DNA from: JBNKEI01 sp050288705
GTDB taxonomy: Bacteria; Myxococcota; Myxococcia; Myxococcales; UBA5297
Reading direction: 5' to 3'
DNA length: 64,000 bases
Assembly (NCBI GenBank): GCA_050288705.1
Contig: JBNKEI010000033.1
Location: forward strand, 27,343 to 91,342
Below are positions 17,860 to 27,110 of this stretch, in pieces (the stretch's first letter is position 1; every line of letters starts with the position of its first letter). The notes under the pieces were generated by a model. That model was not told the origin of the DNA. It searched no databases and was given only the letters and a program-made list of their open reading frames with translations. The translations under genes and the position numbers were made by a program.

Positions 17860-18708
17860 CTATTTTTTCTCAGGAGGAACTAGCTCGAGGCTAATATCCA
17901 TTGCTCGTGCCGAGTGAGTAAGGGCTCCCATGGAAATATAGTCGACCCCAACTTCGGCAATTTTCTTGAGCTCATCTATTTCTATTCCTCCTGAAGCTTC
18001 TATACGTGCTTTACCGGCCACCATCTGCACTGCTTTCTGCATATCGCGCAGATCCATATTATCCAAAAGTATAATATCTGCTTCTGCCTGCAATGCCTCG
18101 CTAACCTCCGCCAGATTAGTTACCTCCACTTCAATTTTTAAAAGGTGGTGCACGTTTTGCCTAGCACGATTAATCGCTTCTGAAATTGAACCCACAGCAG
18201 CAATATGATTGTCTTTGATTAGGACTCCGTCAAAAAGACCGTATCGATGATTGGCTCCACCACCTAGGCGAACCGCTGCTTTTTCCAACGTGCGCCATCC
18301 GGGAGTGGTTTTACGGGTGTCAAGAATGCAGCACGGAGTGTCTTTTAAAATATAGGCCGCCTGGCGTGATTTAGTGGCGATCCCAGAAAGCCGCTGTAAA
18401 AAGTTTAAAGATGTTCGCTCGCCTGCAAGGATACTACGAGTCTTTCCTTTCACAGTACCAATAACTTGCGGGCAATCAAGCCAACTACCTTCTTTGGCAG
18501 CAAAGGATATTTCTAGTTGAGGATCGACAAAATGGAAAACTTTTTTTGCGACCTGTACTCCCGCTAGAACCAACGGTTCTTTAATCAAAAATCGCCCTGT
18601 CGATTGCTCTTCTTCGTTAATCAGCGCCTGACTAGTTATGTCCCCACTAGAACCGAGATCTTCCTCCAGCGCCAGGGCAATCAATCGGTCAACATTGCCA
18701 ATGTTCAT
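17860..18708 (-). CDS. nadC: Nicotinate-nucleotide diphosphorylase (quinolinate phosphoribosyltransferase)
   Basis: Converts quinolinate and PRPP to nicotinate mononucleotide in de novo NAD synthesis. The 282-residue protein carries the family signatures LEEDLGSSGDITS, SGIATKSRQA, LDTRKTTPGWRTLEKAAVRL, GGGANHRYGLFDGVLIKDNH and IEASGGIEIDELKKIAEVGV. It begins 3 nt after valS ends, so it is in the same transcript. nadA and nadB are not in the window. Confidence 0.95.
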   Translation of the reverse strand: MNIGNVDRLIALALEEDLGSSGDITSQALINEEEQSTGRFLIKEPLVLAGVQVAKKVFHFVDPQLEISFAAKEGSWLDCPQVIGTVKGKTRSILAGERTSLNFLQRLSGIATKSRQAAYILKDTPCCILDTRKTTPGWRTLEKAAVRLGGGANHRYGLFDGVLIKDNHIAAVGSISEAINRARQNVHHLLKIEVEVTNLAEVSEALQAEADIILLDNMDLRDMQKAVQMVAGKARIEASGGIEIDELKKIAEVGVDYISMGALTHSARAMDISLELVPPEKK

Positions 18709-18711
18709 TGG

Positions 18712-21471
18712 TTAATCCGCCTTCAGCCGAGCAATACCCTGTTCCAATTTGAGTCGCTTTTGCTCCAGCTCATCCATACGCAAGCGGTCTTTTTCTATTA
18801 CTTCTCGAGGCGCGCGAAGCACAAAATTGGAATTGGAATGCTTTTTTTTGAGTAACTCTAGGTCGGCATGCACTTTTCCAAGCTCTTTCTGCAACCTCTT
18901 GTTCTCCTCCGCCAAATCGACCAACCCTTCTAGAGGAACAAAGATTTCCATATATTTACCCACAAAGGTAGCTGCTAACCTGGGCTTGGGTCCTGACGCA
19001 TTCAACTCCAGAGAACAGAGTCCAGCCAGCGGTTCTAAATAGTCACGATTTCTCTCGAGAATGAACCTGATTCCTTCTTCCGCCTGAACAATGGCTGCTA
19101 CCTTTTTGGATGGAGCAATATTGCATTCGCCGCGAATATTGCGCACTCCATCAATGGCCTGAATTACCACTGACATTTCTTGCTCAGACTCATCATCGCC
19201 AAACGAATCGCGCCCTTGGGGATAGATAGCCACCATGATGCTCGCCGGCTCATCACTTCGGCGAGGAATTCGCTGCCAGATTTCTTCGGTCAAAAATGGC
19301 ATAAAGGGATGCAACAGTTTTAGAAGCTGATCGAGCACGTGCACTAGTACTGCCCTGGTTTTTGCTTTAGCTTCCTGGTTTTGCCCGCTGAGCGCCCCCT
19401 TAGAGAGCTCGATATACCAATCACAGAATTCGCCCCAGGCGAATTGGTACAAAATGCTCGCCGCTTCGTTAAATTTGTAAGCTTCTAACGATTCATTAGC
19501 TTGCAAAGCAACTTTATGAAGCCGCGCCAAAATCCAGCGATCCGCCAAAGCCAGCGGCAATGAAGTGAGCTGTTTTTCCAGCGTCTTAACTACTTCTTCA
19601 CTCGGCCCCAAATTCATTAATACGAAACGAGAGGCGTTCCAAATCTTGTTGGCGAAACTGCGGTTACCTTCCACTCTATCCAGCGATAGCTTTATATCCC
19701 TTCCTTGAGCAGTAAGAGCGGCAAGGGTGAAACGTAAAGCATCGGTCCCATAAGCAGGCATTCCCTTGGGAAATTTCTTCTTAAGCTCACGAGGTAACAG
19801 CTTTGCGTCAGGCTGACCGTGAATTACATCAAGCGGGTCGATTACATTGCCCTTAACCTTGGACATTTTATCGCCCTTTTCGTCGCGCACCATGGCGTGA
19901 AGAAAAACCGTACGAAAAGGCACCTCGTTCATAAAGTGCAGGCCAAACATCATCATCCGCGCTACCCAGAAAAAGATGATGTCATGGCCAGTCTCCATGA
20001 CTGTCGTAGGATAAAAAGTCGACAAAGCAGGAGTTTTCTCGGGCCACCCCATGGTTGAAAACGGCCACAAACCGCTAGAAAACCAGGTATCCAGTACGTC
20101 TTGGTCCCTTGTTAACTCGCCTCCACAACTAGGACAGGAGGTAGGATCTTCTCGCGAAACTACCACTTGCCCGCATTGGCAGTACCAGGCAGGAATCTGG
20201 TGTCCCCACCAAAGCTGCCGACTAACACACCAATCGTGCAGATTACGCATCCATCCAAAGTAGGTGTTAGTCCACATCTCGGGTATAAACCGAGTTTTTC
20301 CCTCTTCTACCGCTCGAATAGCAGGTTCAGCTAAGGGTGCTATTTTGACAAACCACTGCGGCGAAAGCGTGGGCTCAACCACGTCTCCGCAGCGCTGACA
20401 GACACCTATAGACAGATTGTAGTCTTCGGTTTTGACCAAAAAATTTTGCGCTTCCAAATCGGCAACCACTTTTTGCCGAAGATCGCTACAATGCAATCCT
20501 TGATATGAACCGGTATTCTCGTTAGCGCGGGCCTCCAAATCTAGGATGGCTATCATTTCTAGACCGTGACGCAGCCCGGTCGCGTAATCATTGAAATCGT
20601 GCGCCGGGGTTACTTTTACGGCCCCAGTACCGAATTCCATGGAAACCAAATCTCGGTCCCCAATAATTGGAATTTCTCGATGAACCAGGGGAAGAAGCAC
20701 TTTCTTCCCAATCAAATCGCCATACCTAGAATCATCGGGATGCACTGCCACTGCGGTGTCACCTAACATAGTTTCTGGCCGAGTAGTAGCCACCACCAAT
20801 CGGCGATCTGATCCCAGCACTGGGTAGGCCAAATACCATAGACTTCCTGATCGTTCTTCATGTTCCACTTCTAGATCGGAAAGAGCAGTACGGCAGCGTG
20901 GACACCAATTAATGAGCCGTTGTGCTCGATATATAAGACCTTCTTCGTATAAACGTACGAAAGCTTCCCTGACCGACCTAGAAAGACCGGAATCCATGGT
21001 AAATCGGATACGGTCCCAATCGCATGATGCGCCCAGCACTTTGAGCTGCTCCACAATGCGACCACCGAAGCGCTCTTTCCAGTCCCAGACTCGTTTTAAA
21101 AATTCTTCTCGCCCTACGTCGTGACGACTTTTTCTTTCAGTTTTTCTTAGGTCACGCTCCACCACCATTTGAGTGGCGATCCCAGCGTGATCGGTTCCCG
21201 GCAGCCAAAGGGTATTGAAACCACACATTCTCTTCCAACGAGCCAGGATATCTTGAATGGTGACAAAGAGGGCATGCCCCAGATGCAGCTCCCCGGTAAT
21301 ATTTGGAGGAGGGATAACCATGCAAAAGGGAGGTCGTTCAGAAGTATCTTGTGCTCTAAAGTACCCCTTATGAATCCAATAGCTATACCACTTAGATTCG
21401 GTTTCATGAGGGTTATAAACTTTAGGGATATCACCTAAATCACTTGTTGAAGGACATATTGGTTCAAGCAT
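18712..21471 (-). CDS. valS: Valyl-tRNA synthetase
   Basis: Charges tRNA-Val. The class I HIGH signature appears as PPPNITGELHLGHAL, and the second signature as DKMSKVKGNVIDPLD, so the usual KMSKS motif reads KMSKV. A cysteine-rich zinc-ribbon stretch (CQCGQVVVSREDPTSCPSCG) lies in the catalytic region, an ELKKKFPKGMPAYGTDALRF segment follows, and the C-terminal coiled coil (AEENKRLQKELGKVHADLEL) binds tRNA. Start: a TTG at 21480 overlaps the stop of the upstream gene, while the ATG at 21471 is three codons in and preferred; both give about 920 residues. Editing-domain integrity was not examined residue by residue. Confidence 0.95.
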   Translation of the reverse strand: MLEPICPSTSDLGDIPKVYNPHETESKWYSYWIHKGYFRAQDTSERPPFCMVIPPPNITGELHLGHALFVTIQDILARWKRMCGFNTLWLPGTDHAGIATQMVVERDLRKTERKSRHDVGREEFLKRVWDWKERFGGRIVEQLKVLGASCDWDRIRFTMDSGLSRSVREAFVRLYEEGLIYRAQRLINWCPRCRTALSDLEVEHEERSGSLWYLAYPVLGSDRRLVVATTRPETMLGDTAVAVHPDDSRYGDLIGKKVLLPLVHREIPIIGDRDLVSMEFGTGAVKVTPAHDFNDYATGLRHGLEMIAILDLEARANENTGSYQGLHCSDLRQKVVADLEAQNFLVKTEDYNLSIGVCQRCGDVVEPTLSPQWFVKIAPLAEPAIRAVEEGKTRFIPEMWTNTYFGWMRNLHDWCVSRQLWWGHQIPAWYCQCGQVVVSREDPTSCPSCGGELTRDQDVLDTWFSSGLWPFSTMGWPEKTPALSTFYPTTVMETGHDIIFFWVARMMMFGLHFMNEVPFRTVFLHAMVRDEKGDKMSKVKGNVIDPLDVIHGQPDAKLLPRELKKKFPKGMPAYGTDALRFTLAALTAQGRDIKLSLDRVEGNRSFANKIWNASRFVLMNLGPSEEVVKTLEKQLTSLPLALADRWILARLHKVALQANESLEAYKFNEAASILYQFAWGEFCDWYIELSKGALSGQNQEAKAKTRAVLVHVLDQLLKLLHPFMPFLTEEIWQRIPRRSDEPASIMVAIYPQGRDSFGDDESEQEMSVVIQAIDGVRNIRGECNIAPSKKVAAIVQAEEGIRFILERNRDYLEPLAGLCSLELNASGPKPRLAATFVGKYMEIFVPLEGLVDLAEENKRLQKELGKVHADLELLKKKHSNSNFVLRAPREVIEKDRLRMDELEQKRLKLEQGIARLKAD

Positions 21472-21476
21472 TCTTC

Positions 21477-22949
21477 TCAAGCCTTTGTTTCTCGCTCCTT
21501 AAGAAGCCTTTCCAGCTCCTCGCGGATAATGGTCTCCGCCAATTGCGGAACGACCTCCCAGGCGATCCGCTCGATCAACTCACGAGATGCTCTAGAAAGC
21601 GCTTCTTTAAGAACACTTTCTTCGGACCGATCTTGAGTTGTTGGCGTGATTACCTTTGGCGTGCCAGCAACGACGCGCTTGGCTTCTGTCACAGTTGGAA
21701 TAGACTCGTCAACCTTTGTTGAACCGATCTTGGATTTAGATGGCGAAGGAAGGAATTTTTCGTCAATCCAATCTTCGATAACTTCAAAATCCAGATCAAA
21801 TTTATCGCTTTCGGAATCCGCCGAGGTGACCAAGTTTTCGAACGAGGTTTCGTCTCCGGGAAATGGAACTTTCTGCTCTAATTGTGTTTCCTTTCCGGAG
21901 CTTATTGGCTCTTCCTTTACACCCTTTTCACCAGAAGACCCAAACGAAACTGAAAACTTTTGCGTCTGTTCTGCACTAGGAACAGTTAACCCAAAACCAA
22001 ATGGATCTCTGGCATTGCGTGCCACCGATGAACTAGTGGCTGCAGATCCTGCTGAAAAGCACGCCGAACTCTCGCTACGCGGAGAAACTTGCACTGCTTC
22101 CGGCGAGACCTGATAAGGGGAACGCGAAGGAGGCGAACTTGGAGGATGTCCAGGAACAGGAGGAGGTCGGCTTCCTAACCCTGCGGAAGGCGTTTTCGAA
22201 GGCGCTCCTTGGTTTCCTTGCCCAAAACTTCCACCAAAGCCTCCGGCAGGACCACCGGAGGAAACAGTATGCGAAGCCTGGGTAGGCGGCATGTTCGGCT
22301 GTGGCTGTCCCGAGGAAGGAAGGTGCGGTTTTATTCCTGGCGGTGGCGGCCTCAAACTACCAACCTGAGGGATAGTAGAACTAGCGCCCGCTATTGCAGG
22401 CCCGAAAGTCGGCTGACGGGTTCCGCTGGCTAATTGCGGCTGAGAGGCATGAGCAGTAGTAGGTACGTTGCTCTCGGTTGGAACATATGCTGCTGACACC
22501 GTTGCCGTAGAAGATACATTGGCAGACATTTGGCCAGGCAACCCTGTTTTTTCAGAACTTGCAGCTAGTGTCTGTGAACCATCATTGGACAGCAGCGAAA
22601 AAACACGGTCAATTAATGCCTGGGTCTCGAAAGGCTTCTGAATGTGACCGTCGGCCTTAGCAACACGAGCCCGGTCGTCATCAAAGGCTTCTGACGTACC
22701 AGCAAGCAACAATACTCGAATATGGTTTAAATTCGGATCTGATTTGATTTCCTGGCTAACCTCATACCCATTCTTCTCGGGCATGATTGTGTCCGCTATG
22801 ATGATATCGGGCTGCATTTCCCGAGCTTTGACAATGGCTTCTTCTCCATTGTCCACCATAGTAAGGACATAGTCTTCGGTAGCAAATGTGATCGCCACCA
22901 TTTTTTGAATGGTGACACTGTCGTCGGCTAAAAGAAGCTTCTTCGGCAT
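21477..22949 (-). CDS. Response regulator with long Pro/Ser-rich linker and C-terminal helical motif
   Basis: Signal-transduction protein of about 490 residues. Residues 1-125 form a CheY-like receiver: acidic pair D9-D10, phospho-acceptor D53, the Thr/Ser switch LLLAGTSEAF and the lysine in GHIQKPF. Residues about 130-300 are a disordered Pro/Ser/Gly-rich linker and 300-420 an acidic, low-complexity stretch. The last 50 residues form a conserved amphipathic helix, RELIERIAWEVVPQLAETII. No DNA-binding or enzymatic output domain is visible. This receiver-linker-helix layout recurs in myxobacteria and related lineages, where its output is unclear. The frame extends to 22994, but the receiver starts at the ATG at 22949. 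It heads the valS-nadC-rimK-rlmB unit. Confidence 0.8.
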   Translation of the reverse strand: MPKKLLLADDSVTIQKMVAITFATEDYVLTMVDNGEEAIVKAREMQPDIIIADTIMPEKNGYEVSQEIKSDPNLNHIRVLLLAGTSEAFDDDRARVAKADGHIQKPFETQALIDRVFSLLSNDGSQTLAASSEKTGLPGQMSANVSSTATVSAAYVPTESNVPTTAHASQPQLASGTRQPTFGPAIAGASSTIPQVGSLRPPPPGIKPHLPSSGQPQPNMPPTQASHTVSSGGPAGGFGGSFGQGNQGAPSKTPSAGLGSRPPPVPGHPPSSPPSRSPYQVSPEAVQVSPRSESSACFSAGSAATSSSVARNARDPFGFGLTVPSAEQTQKFSVSFGSSGEKGVKEEPISSGKETQLEQKVPFPGDETSFENLVTSADSESDKFDLDFEVIEDWIDEKFLPSPSKSKIGSTKVDESIPTVTEAKRVVAGTPKVITPTTQDRSEESVLKEALSRASRELIERIAWEVVPQLAETIIREELERLLKERETKA

Positions 22950-22997
22950 TGGAAGCGGCCCCCGATGCGCGTAGATCCGCAAAAAATAAGGCATTTC

Positions 22998-23026
22998 TTG
23001 ATACCGTGCGACCCAGCCAAAGTCAA
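22998..23026 (-). promoter_or_regulatory. Sigma-70-type promoter of the response regulator-valS-nadC-rimK-rlmB unit
   Basis: TTGACT (23021-23026) and TATCAA (22998-23003) with a 17-nt spacer, about 50 nt before the response-regulator start. All genes down to rlmB follow with overlaps or gaps under 20 nt, so one transcript is likely. Confidence 0.75.
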
Positions 23027-23145
23027 ACGGTCATACCAAAATACGTTTTCTTCCTCACCGATTTTTGCTTCTCGTCTAGGAACGTCTACAAGACGCTCTA
23101 AATTGTGGCAAGGAATCATTAGACGTGGCCTTTGTTTTTCTTAAC

Positions 23146-23637
23146 TTATTTCTTTCTTAACTGCCCTTGACTACTCACCTCATCCATTTTTTCTTTAGCG
23201 CTCTCGTTTTTTTCTTTCGTCCAATGATCTAGTTTCTTCAGTCGCTCTCTAAATTGAAAGGGCTTAATTGAAGGCGCACGTGCGTCATGACATTTTATAC
23301 AAGTTTTCTCGGAAGGATCGGTGAGACCAACTAGCCTAGATAACTCCGGGTCTTTCATAACGTAACTTGCCGAGTAGTACTTCCCCCCACCATGACAAGT
23401 TTCACAACTGATTCCCAGCGTCTTGTTTTGCTTGGGAGAATGACAAGAAGAGCACCGACCGTCTTGTCGTTGTTCATTAGTTAACGATTCAGCAGCTCGA
23501 GAATGACCCGAGCTTTCAAAAATTTTGTGTTCCACCACATGGCAACCTTTGCAGGTTTCAGATCCAACTGACTCTGCGGATTTTGCTCCCCTGAGTGGTA
23601 GCAGCAACACTAATGTTAGAACAAGATGATAGCGCAT
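23146..23637 (-). CDS. Periplasmic tetrahaem cytochrome c
   Basis: Exported electron-transfer protein. The chosen 163-residue product has a signal peptide (RYHLVLTLVLLLPLRGAKSA, cleavage likely after about residue 21) and four CxxCH haem sites: CKGCH (29-33), CSSCH (62-66), CETCH (78-82) and CIKCH (113-117), plus extra histidines that could be distal ligands. The Lys/Glu-rich C-terminus is probably unstructured. The frame is open to 23703, but the ATG at 23637 starts right at the signal peptide. It resembles cytochrome c3/c554-type domains found as reductase partners; no partner enzyme is adjacent, so its redox role is unknown. Confidence 0.85.
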   Translation of the reverse strand: MRYHLVLTLVLLLPLRGAKSAESVGSETCKGCHVVEHKIFESSGHSRAAESLTNEQRQDGRCSSCHSPKQNKTLGISCETCHGGGKYYSASYVMKDPELSRLVGLTDPSEKTCIKCHDARAPSIKPFQFRERLKKLDHWTKEKNESAKEKMDEVSSQGQLRKK

Positions 23638-23749
23638 AAGCCTTTTATGCCCTAGCATGACTAGGCACCCCGGAGCAAGTGCCTCCCAATTTCCGAGAGT
23701 CAAGATGTTGTACGCCTTGGCTTTTTACCTTGGCTATTCTTGGTCTTTT

Positions 23750-24883
23750 TCAGGAAGGACCAACCGCCACGAAAGTAGGATCAGGGGTACCTTCTCCTAC
23801 TTGCTTCACTTGAAGAACTCGCGATACCCGAGCCAAGTACTCGGGATCTTGCAAAGAAGCCTGAGCTTGGTCCCATGGACAGGGTGGCAAAGAAAACTTT
23901 CTTAGTAATCGCGAAACATTTTCGCAGGAAGCGAGCAAATACCGACGAAATACCACTGAACTTCTAGCTTCTCGGGCAAGCCCATCTATTGCTTCTTGCT
24001 GGCGCTCCACCCGGTGACAAATTAGAAGCCAGTCTACTCCCGCTAACACCGCACGCACTGCTGCTTCCTCGGCGGAATAGTGATTGGCAATAGCTTTCAT
24101 TTCCAAGTCATCGGAAACCACCAGCCCAAGAAAACCAACTTGATTTCTCAGCCAGTCAGTAATCCATTTTCGCGAAAAAGTCGCAGGTAAACCAGGCTCC
24201 ACTGTTTCTATCACTACGTGGGCAGTCATGATTGATGCGAGATTTTCCCGGGCATACTCTTTAAAGGGAACTAATTCTCGGGTGCAAAGCTGATTCATAG
24301 TTTGTCCCACCACTGGCAAAGTGGTGTGGCTGTCTTGCATGGTGTCGCCATGACCAGGAAAATGCTTTCCGCACGAGGCTACGTTTTCTTTCTCTAAACC
24401 ACGAGCCAGAGCTACCCCCAAGCGACCTACCAGGTTTGCGTCTCGCCCAAAAGAACGATTACCGATTACCGGATTGAGGGGATTACTATCGATATCCAGC
24501 ACTGGCGCAAAATCGACGTCAAAACCCGCAGCACGCGCTTCTCTCCCCAGCACCCGGCCCACATCATAAGCGAGAGACTGATCAGCGATTTCACCTATTG
24601 CACGCATGGGAGGAATTGGCGTGAAAGGCTGACCTCTAAGCCTAGCGACGCAACCTCCTTCTTGGTCTACACAACAAGCAAACGGACGAGCAGCTTCTTG
24701 CTTCAACTGAGCGCATAGACTTGCTACTTGTTTCCAGCTTTCGATATTACGTCGAAAAAAGATGGCTCCCGATACTCCTTGGGCAATTAAATCACGAGCT
24801 TCGCTGGAAACAGAGTATCCGTCAAAGCCAATAACTACTAAAGAAGCTGCTGCTCTATGCAGGTCCAAATGTGTCTCCGGCAA
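23750..24883 (-). CDS. nagZ: Beta-N-acetylhexosaminidase (glycoside hydrolase family 3)
   Basis: Removes GlcNAc from anhydromuropeptides during peptidoglycan recycling. The 377-residue protein has the GH3 signatures FFRRNIES, VDQEGGCVARLRG, DFAPVLDID and KHFPGHGDTMQDSH, which contains the Asp-His acid/base pair (D184, H186) specific to NagZ-type enzymes, and the nucleophile D258 in VVSDDLEM. No signal peptide is seen, consistent with a cytoplasmic enzyme. A C-terminal extension after about residue 340 is unassigned. Confidence 0.92.
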   Translation of the reverse strand: MPETHLDLHRAAASLVVIGFDGYSVSSEARDLIAQGVSGAIFFRRNIESWKQVASLCAQLKQEAARPFACCVDQEGGCVARLRGQPFTPIPPMRAIGEIADQSLAYDVGRVLGREARAAGFDVDFAPVLDIDSNPLNPVIGNRSFGRDANLVGRLGVALARGLEKENVASCGKHFPGHGDTMQDSHTTLPVVGQTMNQLCTRELVPFKEYARENLASIMTAHVVIETVEPGLPATFSRKWITDWLRNQVGFLGLVVSDDLEMKAIANHYSAEEAAVRAVLAGVDWLLICHRVERQQEAIDGLAREARSSVVFRRYLLASCENVSRLLRKFSLPPCPWDQAQASLQDPEYLARVSRVLQVKQVGEGTPDPTFVAVGPS

Positions 24884-24971
24884 TGTTTTCCGAAAGCACT
24901 GCTGCCGATTACTAATGGCAGTTATTCCCTGGTGCCTTGGTTACCACTATACTATACAGGCACTCGGCACC

Positions 24972-27104
24972 TTACTTCTGTTTTTTTCTGAAGATTCTGC
25001 TGGGCAATTGCAGAGCCCCTTCCGCCATGAGGACTACCGCGGCTAAAGCAAGCAGAACACTCCAAACCGGCCAAGGAAGAATTTCTCTGTTTCTCTCACT
25101 CTCTGTTTGGGCTTGAGTATTACCACCTAGTAGGAGCTTCCATTCCTTTTCGTCTAATCGTGCGAGATTACTTTCGCCAGAATGAATATTTGCCGCGAAG
25201 GTTGAATCAGAGAGTGCTTCTTGGTTAGAGGAAACGGGGGTTTGTACCTGATAAATTCCTGGAAACCGAACTACCGCTTCCAAATGATCGCCGACTTTGC
25301 GAACAGGAATTTCTTTTTTGTTTGAGCCCGCAACTATTAGCCGATCTACTGTTGGTGTGAAACTCAACTTCTTTGTTTCCCCTACCATAACCTGCTCTAA
25401 ATTTTTCTCATCAAGAGCACCAGAAAGCCATCCGGCGAGTCTTTGCATTACCGGGAGAAAACTGGTGCGAATAGGCCAATCAGTCCACGCCCTATCTACA
25501 GTAGAGGTATATAGAAGTACTTTCCCTAAGCCGTATTTAGATTCGACAAGGGCCATAGCTCCGTCATCATAGGTTACTAAAGGAGTTATTTGGTTTGCAT
25601 CTCCTGGAGCTAGTAAGAAATAGCGATTAGTACGAACCGACAAAATACTTTCTTTGGCGTCTCCAGAAAAAACAGCTAGCGCAGGGTGCTCAAACTTAAT
25701 TTGGAAGAAATGCGCTGGCTTTTTAGTAAAAGTATTTTTGTTTTCTTCTGCGGCTGTTTTCAGCACGTGAAGCTTTCTGGGTAACAAATTACCTAAGTAT
25801 TTATTATAATAGTCTACATCGACTTGATCACCCAAACTTATCATCAGACCCGATCCTTCTCGCACTCTTTTTTCTAATTCAGCAATTTTTTCCTGCGGCA
25901 ATGTGCGTAGGTTTAATAAGAAGAAAAGGTCATAAGCTGATAATTTTTCATTTGTTAAACTTTCTGAATCACGCAAAACTGGACGCACCGGACTACCCGG
26001 GGCATTTAGTGCTGCTTCCACAAAAAAAGCTTCGTCTTTATACCGAGAAACATGGGGGGCTCCATTTACAATTAGAGCGTGAATGTCTTTTGGCACATGC
26101 CACGCAAAATAGCGCACATCGTCTGCTGCTAAACAATCACTTTCAATTTCCATTGCTCCAGCATAAATCCCTCCCTGAGGAAACCTATAGACCAGGGGCT
26201 GCGCAACTACTCCCTGGGCAGGAATAGCTACGAAACTTTTGGCTACAATTTTTTGACCAACGCGCAGAGCAATTTTTAAATCTTTTACTTTCTTTTTTGA
26301 GTAATTAACCACAGTCGCGGTAAATTGATATGCTCTATGGCCCACCGCCGGCACTGCTTCTACTTTCAATTGCGTAATAGCAACATTAGGAAGTTCAGAA
26401 ACGTTTTTCGCGGCATCTAATATGATGATTTCTGGTCGGATGTCTCCGGAACGAGTTTCCACTTTCAGGCTAGACCAATCAGCTCCTAGCGAATAGGTAG
26501 TCATATCGGTTGCTAATACCATTCGCTTGCGCGGCAAGGAGGAAGCAGCGAGTATTTGACCTGCGCGCTGCAAGCAAATGGCCATTTCCTGCGACTCCCA
26601 GGTACCCTGCACCTGCTCAATAACCCGCAACAAGCCATCGCGATCGTAGCTTGGCGGTACCGCCACTCGGAAATCACCAGAATCACAGGTAAGAAAACCA
26701 ATTTGCGCATTCGCTGGGGCGCTATTAACTTCTTGGCGAAGCATTTCTTTTGCGCGCTCTAACAGCGCACGTCCGTCTAAACGGTACCCCATGGACATAG
26801 ATGTATCTAACGCCATCATGACCGCCATGGGCCCTTGCGCAACTACTGTATCTAAAGCCTTTTTGCGCTGCGGTCGAGCAAGAGCTAAGGGAATCGCCAG
26901 CAGTAATAGGGTGCGTAACAAAAACAAAATTATGCGTTTCAGTCTTAGTTTTCGAGAATTACGCCTCTGCGATCGCAGAATAAAATCGATGGCCGCAAAA
27001 GCATGGGGTCGAGCCTTACGGCTCTGAAAGAGGTGTAACAGAAGCGGAATGGTCGCTAAACCCATTCCATACAACATGAAAGGATTCGCCCATTCCCATC
27101 CCAT
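24972..27104 (-). CDS. BatA-type membrane protein with von Willebrand A domain
   Basis: A 710-residue inner-membrane protein. It begins with the aerotolerance (BatA) N-terminal module, two membrane helices at about 10-25 and 57-75 (PLLLHLFQSRK, then LFLLRTLLLLAIPLALARP). A von Willebrand A domain follows with metal-binding DTSMS at residues 100-104. A long middle region (about 250-640) has immunoglobulin-like and glutamine-amidotransferase-like parts. A final membrane helix lies near 680-700. Its partner, a DUF58 protein, is 6 nt upstream, as in many MoxR/DUF58/BatA loci. No moxR ATPase is adjacent. Function of the family is not settled (proposed chaperone or envelope-stress role). Confidence 0.85.
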   Translation of the reverse strand: MGWEWANPFMLYGMGLATIPLLLHLFQSRKARPHAFAAIDFILRSQRRNSRKLRLKRIILFLLRTLLLLAIPLALARPQRKKALDTVVAQGPMAVMMALDTSMSMGYRLDGRALLERAKEMLRQEVNSAPANAQIGFLTCDSGDFRVAVPPSYDRDGLLRVIEQVQGTWESQEMAICLQRAGQILAASSLPRKRMVLATDMTTYSLGADWSSLKVETRSGDIRPEIIILDAAKNVSELPNVAITQLKVEAVPAVGHRAYQFTATVVNYSKKKVKDLKIALRVGQKIVAKSFVAIPAQGVVAQPLVYRFPQGGIYAGAMEIESDCLAADDVRYFAWHVPKDIHALIVNGAPHVSRYKDEAFFVEAALNAPGSPVRPVLRDSESLTNEKLSAYDLFFLLNLRTLPQEKIAELEKRVREGSGLMISLGDQVDVDYYNKYLGNLLPRKLHVLKTAAEENKNTFTKKPAHFFQIKFEHPALAVFSGDAKESILSVRTNRYFLLAPGDANQITPLVTYDDGAMALVESKYGLGKVLLYTSTVDRAWTDWPIRTSFLPVMQRLAGWLSGALDEKNLEQVMVGETKKLSFTPTVDRLIVAGSNKKEIPVRKVGDHLEAVVRFPGIYQVQTPVSSNQEALSDSTFAANIHSGESNLARLDEKEWKLLLGGNTQAQTESERNREILPWPVWSVLLALAAVVLMAEGALQLPSRIFRKKQK

Positions 27105-27110
27105 GTGACT

